In this document: piece after piece, positions 5,963-8,160 of the stretch
Numbering within the stretch: position 1 is the first letter of the stretch
Layout of the letters: each line of letters begins with the position of its first letter
From: an uncultured Clostridia bacterium
Lineage (GTDB): Bacteria; Bacillota; Clostridia; Oscillospirales; Ruminococcaceae
Direction of reading: 5' to 3'
Assembly (NCBI GenBank): GCA_945931735.1
Contig: CAMEPN010000067.1
Coordinates: forward strand, 1 to 8,160
DNA length: 8,160 nt
Made by a program: the position numbers and the translations under genes
Notes under the pieces: model-generated
Told to the model about the DNA's origin: nothing
What the model saw: the letters and a program-made list of their open reading frames with translations, nothing else
The model's database searches: none

Positions 5963-8160
5963 ATGAAACCCGATTACCGTTCCGCCTCGGGCAGTGCCGC
6001 CGAGGATTTGTTCATAGAGCTGTTTTCCGATACCTTCGGCGCAGAAAAGGCGGGCTATCTCTATACGCAGTACCACTTCTGTGACATCTATCAGAACGAC
6101 CGCTACGCGGATTTCTTCCTCGAAAACGGTTCGCAGAAAATCGCGATTGAGATTGACGACGAGGCTTCACATAACCCGAAGCTGGTGTCCGAAAACAAGT
6201 TCTATGACGACCTGCTTAAACAGAACAGCATGATACATCTCGGCTGGGACGTTTACCGCTGGGCGGTGCGGCAAATGCAGCTACAACCCGACACCGTAAA
6301 GGACGAGCTGCGGCTTTTCGTTGGTACAAACCCCGCTTTCCGCGAGGCTGCGGACTATCTCCCCGAACAGCGCGGAAAGGTGCTTGACGGAAGCGAGCTT
6401 GAATTAAAGGAACATCAGAAGCAGGCTCTCGCGGCGCTTGAAGAAATGCGCTCGCGCCACGAAACAATCGCCCTGCTGTATCACGCAACAGGCACGGGAA
6501 AGACCGTCACCGCCGTATCCGACGCAAAGCGTTTTGGCGGCAGGACGCTGTTCCTCGCGCATACTCACGAGCTTGTGGAGCAGGCGTACCACACCTTCAA
6601 GAGCCTGTGGAGCGAGGTTACTGTCGGCAGGTTCACCGACGGAATAAAGGAGCAGGACGCATTTGTTGTCTGCGGCGGAATACAGAGCGTTGCACTTAAT
6701 CTCGAGCGCTTTCGCGAAACGGATTTCGACTATCTGATAATTGACGAGGCGCACCACGCTGCCGCCGAAACCTACCAAAAAGTGCTCGGCTGGTTCAAGC
6801 CGAAATTCACGCTCGGACTTACCGCAACGCCCGAACGCGCGGACGACAAGGATATCCTCGAAATATTCAAAAACACCGCCCACAGGCTGGATATTCAGAC
6901 CGCTGTGGAAATAGGCGAGCTTGTGCCGGTGCGCTGCATACGAATACATACCAACATTGACCTCACCAAAGTGCGCTTTAACAGCGTTCAGTACAACATC
7001 CGCGACCTTGAAAGCAAGATTTATGTTCCCGAGCGGAACACGCTGATTGTCGATACATTTATGGATTATGTCCCGACAAAGCGCACGGTTATTTTCTGCG
7101 CAAGCGTAAAGCACGCGGAGCAGATCGCGGCTATGATACGGGAGCGCGGAGTTGCAGCAGAAGCGGTTTCTGGCAGCATGAAATCTTCCGAGCGCAAGGA
7201 ATATCTCGCAAAATTCGCAAAGGGCGAGATAAAAGCGCTGTGCGCCTGCGACCTGCTGAACGAGGGGTGGGACTGCCCCGAAACAGAGGTGCTTTTCATG
7301 GCGCGGCCAACTATGTCAAAGGTGCTTTACACACAGCAGCTTGGCAGAGGAATGCGGCTTGCCGAGGGCAAGGAGTGCCTGCTTGTGTTTGATTTTGTGG
7401 ACAATGCCAGTCAGTACAATATGCCATATTCAATGCACCGAATGTTCAAGCTGAGCGAGTACCGTGCGGGCAAGCTGGTGCTTGGAAAGCAATCGGACAG
7501 AGCGGCTGACGACGCGCTTTACGCAAGAGGCGAAAAGCCCGAGGCTATCGTAGATTTCCCCGTAAGCGCAACGGACTTTGAAGCGGTTGACATATTCAAC
7601 TGGCAGGAGGAAGCGGCAGGTATGCTATCGCAGATGGAACTTGTCCGCAGAGTGAATGTGCAGGAGGGCGCGGTTCAGAGCAAGATAGACAGCGGCGAGC
7701 TTATCCCGGACCTTATCGTGCCAATGAGCGAGCACCGGGTGTTCAAGTATTTCAAGGAGGAAACGCTGATTTCGGCGGCAGAAAAGTACGGCTGGGAAAT
7801 CATCACCGACGACAACCGAAAGACGCTGTTCATGGATATGGTGCGTCAGATGGACATGAGCTACTCCTACAAGCCGGTACTGATGAAGGCTATTCTTGCG
7901 CACGCAGACAGCAAGGGCAGGGTTAAGCTTGACGATATCACGGCGTACTTCCGCAGCTTTTACGAGCGCCGCCGCGAGCAGGGGCTTGTTGTAGAAAAGC
8001 CGAACAGCATTTACGCGCGGGGCGGCTGCACCGACAAGGAAATTCAGCGGAATATCCTCGCAAATCCATTCAGAGTGTTTGAGAATATGCAAATGCTGCG
8101 CCACACAAAAACGCTCGGTATCGTCGAGGTTGAGCCTACCGTGTGGAAGGCACTGACCGA
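5963..8160 (+). CDS. Nuclease-helicase: Vsr/DUF559-like domain fused to SF2 DEAH helicase (3' end outside window)
   Basis: The frame stays open from the ATG at 5963 to the window edge, giving at least 732 residues. CAGGAGAG with 7 bases of spacing precedes the ATG. Residues 12-105 match a PD-(D/E)XK-type endonuclease of the Vsr/DUF559 kind: D50 in YADFF, then E63 and D65 in IAIEIDD, with a His at 70. Residues 148-480 are an SF2 helicase: Walker A ATGTGKT (175-181), DEAH (261-264), TATPER (287-292), NEGWDCPE (433-440) and QQLGRGMR (458-465). Residues 560-732 form a helical C-terminal region with MSYSYKP (632-638) and NILANPFRVFENM (697-709), similar in style to tails of clostridial helicases but of unknown role. 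The protein should couple ATP-driven translocation or unwinding to DNA cleavage, as in restriction-like or repair enzymes. It follows the MazG-like gene by 14 bases. There is no methylase or specificity subunit in view. Confidence 0.88.
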   Translation, partial: MKPDYRSASGSAAEDLFIELFSDTFGAEKAGYLYTQYHFCDIYQNDRYADFFLENGSQKIAIEIDDEASHNPKLVSENKFYDDLLKQNSMIHLGWDVYRWAVRQMQLQPDTVKDELRLFVGTNPAFREAADYLPEQRGKVLDGSELELKEHQKQALAALEEMRSRHETIALLYHATGTGKTVTAVSDAKRFGGRTLFLAHTHELVEQAYHTFKSLWSEVTVGRFTDGIKEQDAFVVCGGIQSVALNLERFRETDFDYLIIDEAHHAAAETYQKVLGWFKPKFTLGLTATPERADDKDILEIFKNTAHRLDIQTAVEIGELVPVRCIRIHTNIDLTKVRFNSVQYNIRDLESKIYVPERNTLIVDTFMDYVPTKRTVIFCASVKHAEQIAAMIRERGVAAEAVSGSMKSSERKEYLAKFAKGEIKALCACDLLNEGWDCPETEVLFMARPTMSKVLYTQQLGRGMRLAEGKECLLVFDFVDNASQYNMPYSMHRMFKLSEYRAGKLVLGKQSDRAADDALYARGEKPEAIVDFPVSATDFEAVDIFNWQEEAAGMLSQMELVRRVNVQEGAVQSKIDSGELIPDLIVPMSEHRVFKYFKEETLISAAEKYGWEIITDDNRKTLFMDMVRQMDMSYSYKPVLMKAILAHADSKGRVKLDDITAYFRSFYERRREQGLVVEKPNSIYARGGCTDKEIQRNILANPFRVFENMQMLRHTKTLGIVEVEPTVWKALT

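Noticed and set aside
6404..7114. Long minus-strand frame opposite the helicase, and another at 7625-8104
   Set aside because: Both are antisense to a frame with Walker A, DEAH and motif V/VI helicase signatures, and neither has a ribosome binding site.

Overview
The window looks like chromosomal accessory DNA from a low-to-mid GC Bacillota, probably a gut clostridial relative (Oscillospirales/Ruminococcaceae-like). This is inferred from strong GGAGG-type ribosome binding sites, textbook sigma-A promoters (TTGACA/TATAAT with 17-base spacers) and the protein families. No rRNA, tRNA, CRISPR array, transposase or integrase is visible.

Layout. Bases 1-3344 are read leftwards. They hold a broken aminoglycoside-phosphotransferase-like gene (running off the left edge), a zinc-dependent nucleoside/base deaminase, and a gene for a DEDDh exonuclease-like domain followed by three Ada-type zinc modules. 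Bases 3345-3446 separate two divergent promoters. From 3447 everything reads rightwards: a NADAR-family (YbiA-like) N-glycosidase, a protein with a degenerate RNase H-like C-terminal domain, a small MazG-type NTP pyrophosphohydrolase, and a large nuclease-helicase (Vsr/DUF559-like domain plus SF2 DEAH helicase) that is still open at the right edge. This last gene is the largest in the window.

How they may work together. The MazG-like gene and the nuclease-helicase are 14 bases apart and probably form one transcript. The other intact genes mostly have their own clear promoter. The content (exonuclease with zinc modules, ADP-ribose/NAD-linked glycosidase, RNase H-like fold, nucleotide house-cleaning enzyme, nuclease-helicase) is what one sees in nucleic-acid metabolism or defence-type gene clusters. 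That they form one functional system is inference only. The best candidates for a second look are the exonuclease/triple-zinc fusion, the degenerate RNase H-like protein and the MazG/nuclease-helicase pair. Spot counts of single 60-base lines suggest the left, leftward-reading block is more AT-rich (about 38-42% GC) than the NADAR and helicase genes (about 58%).
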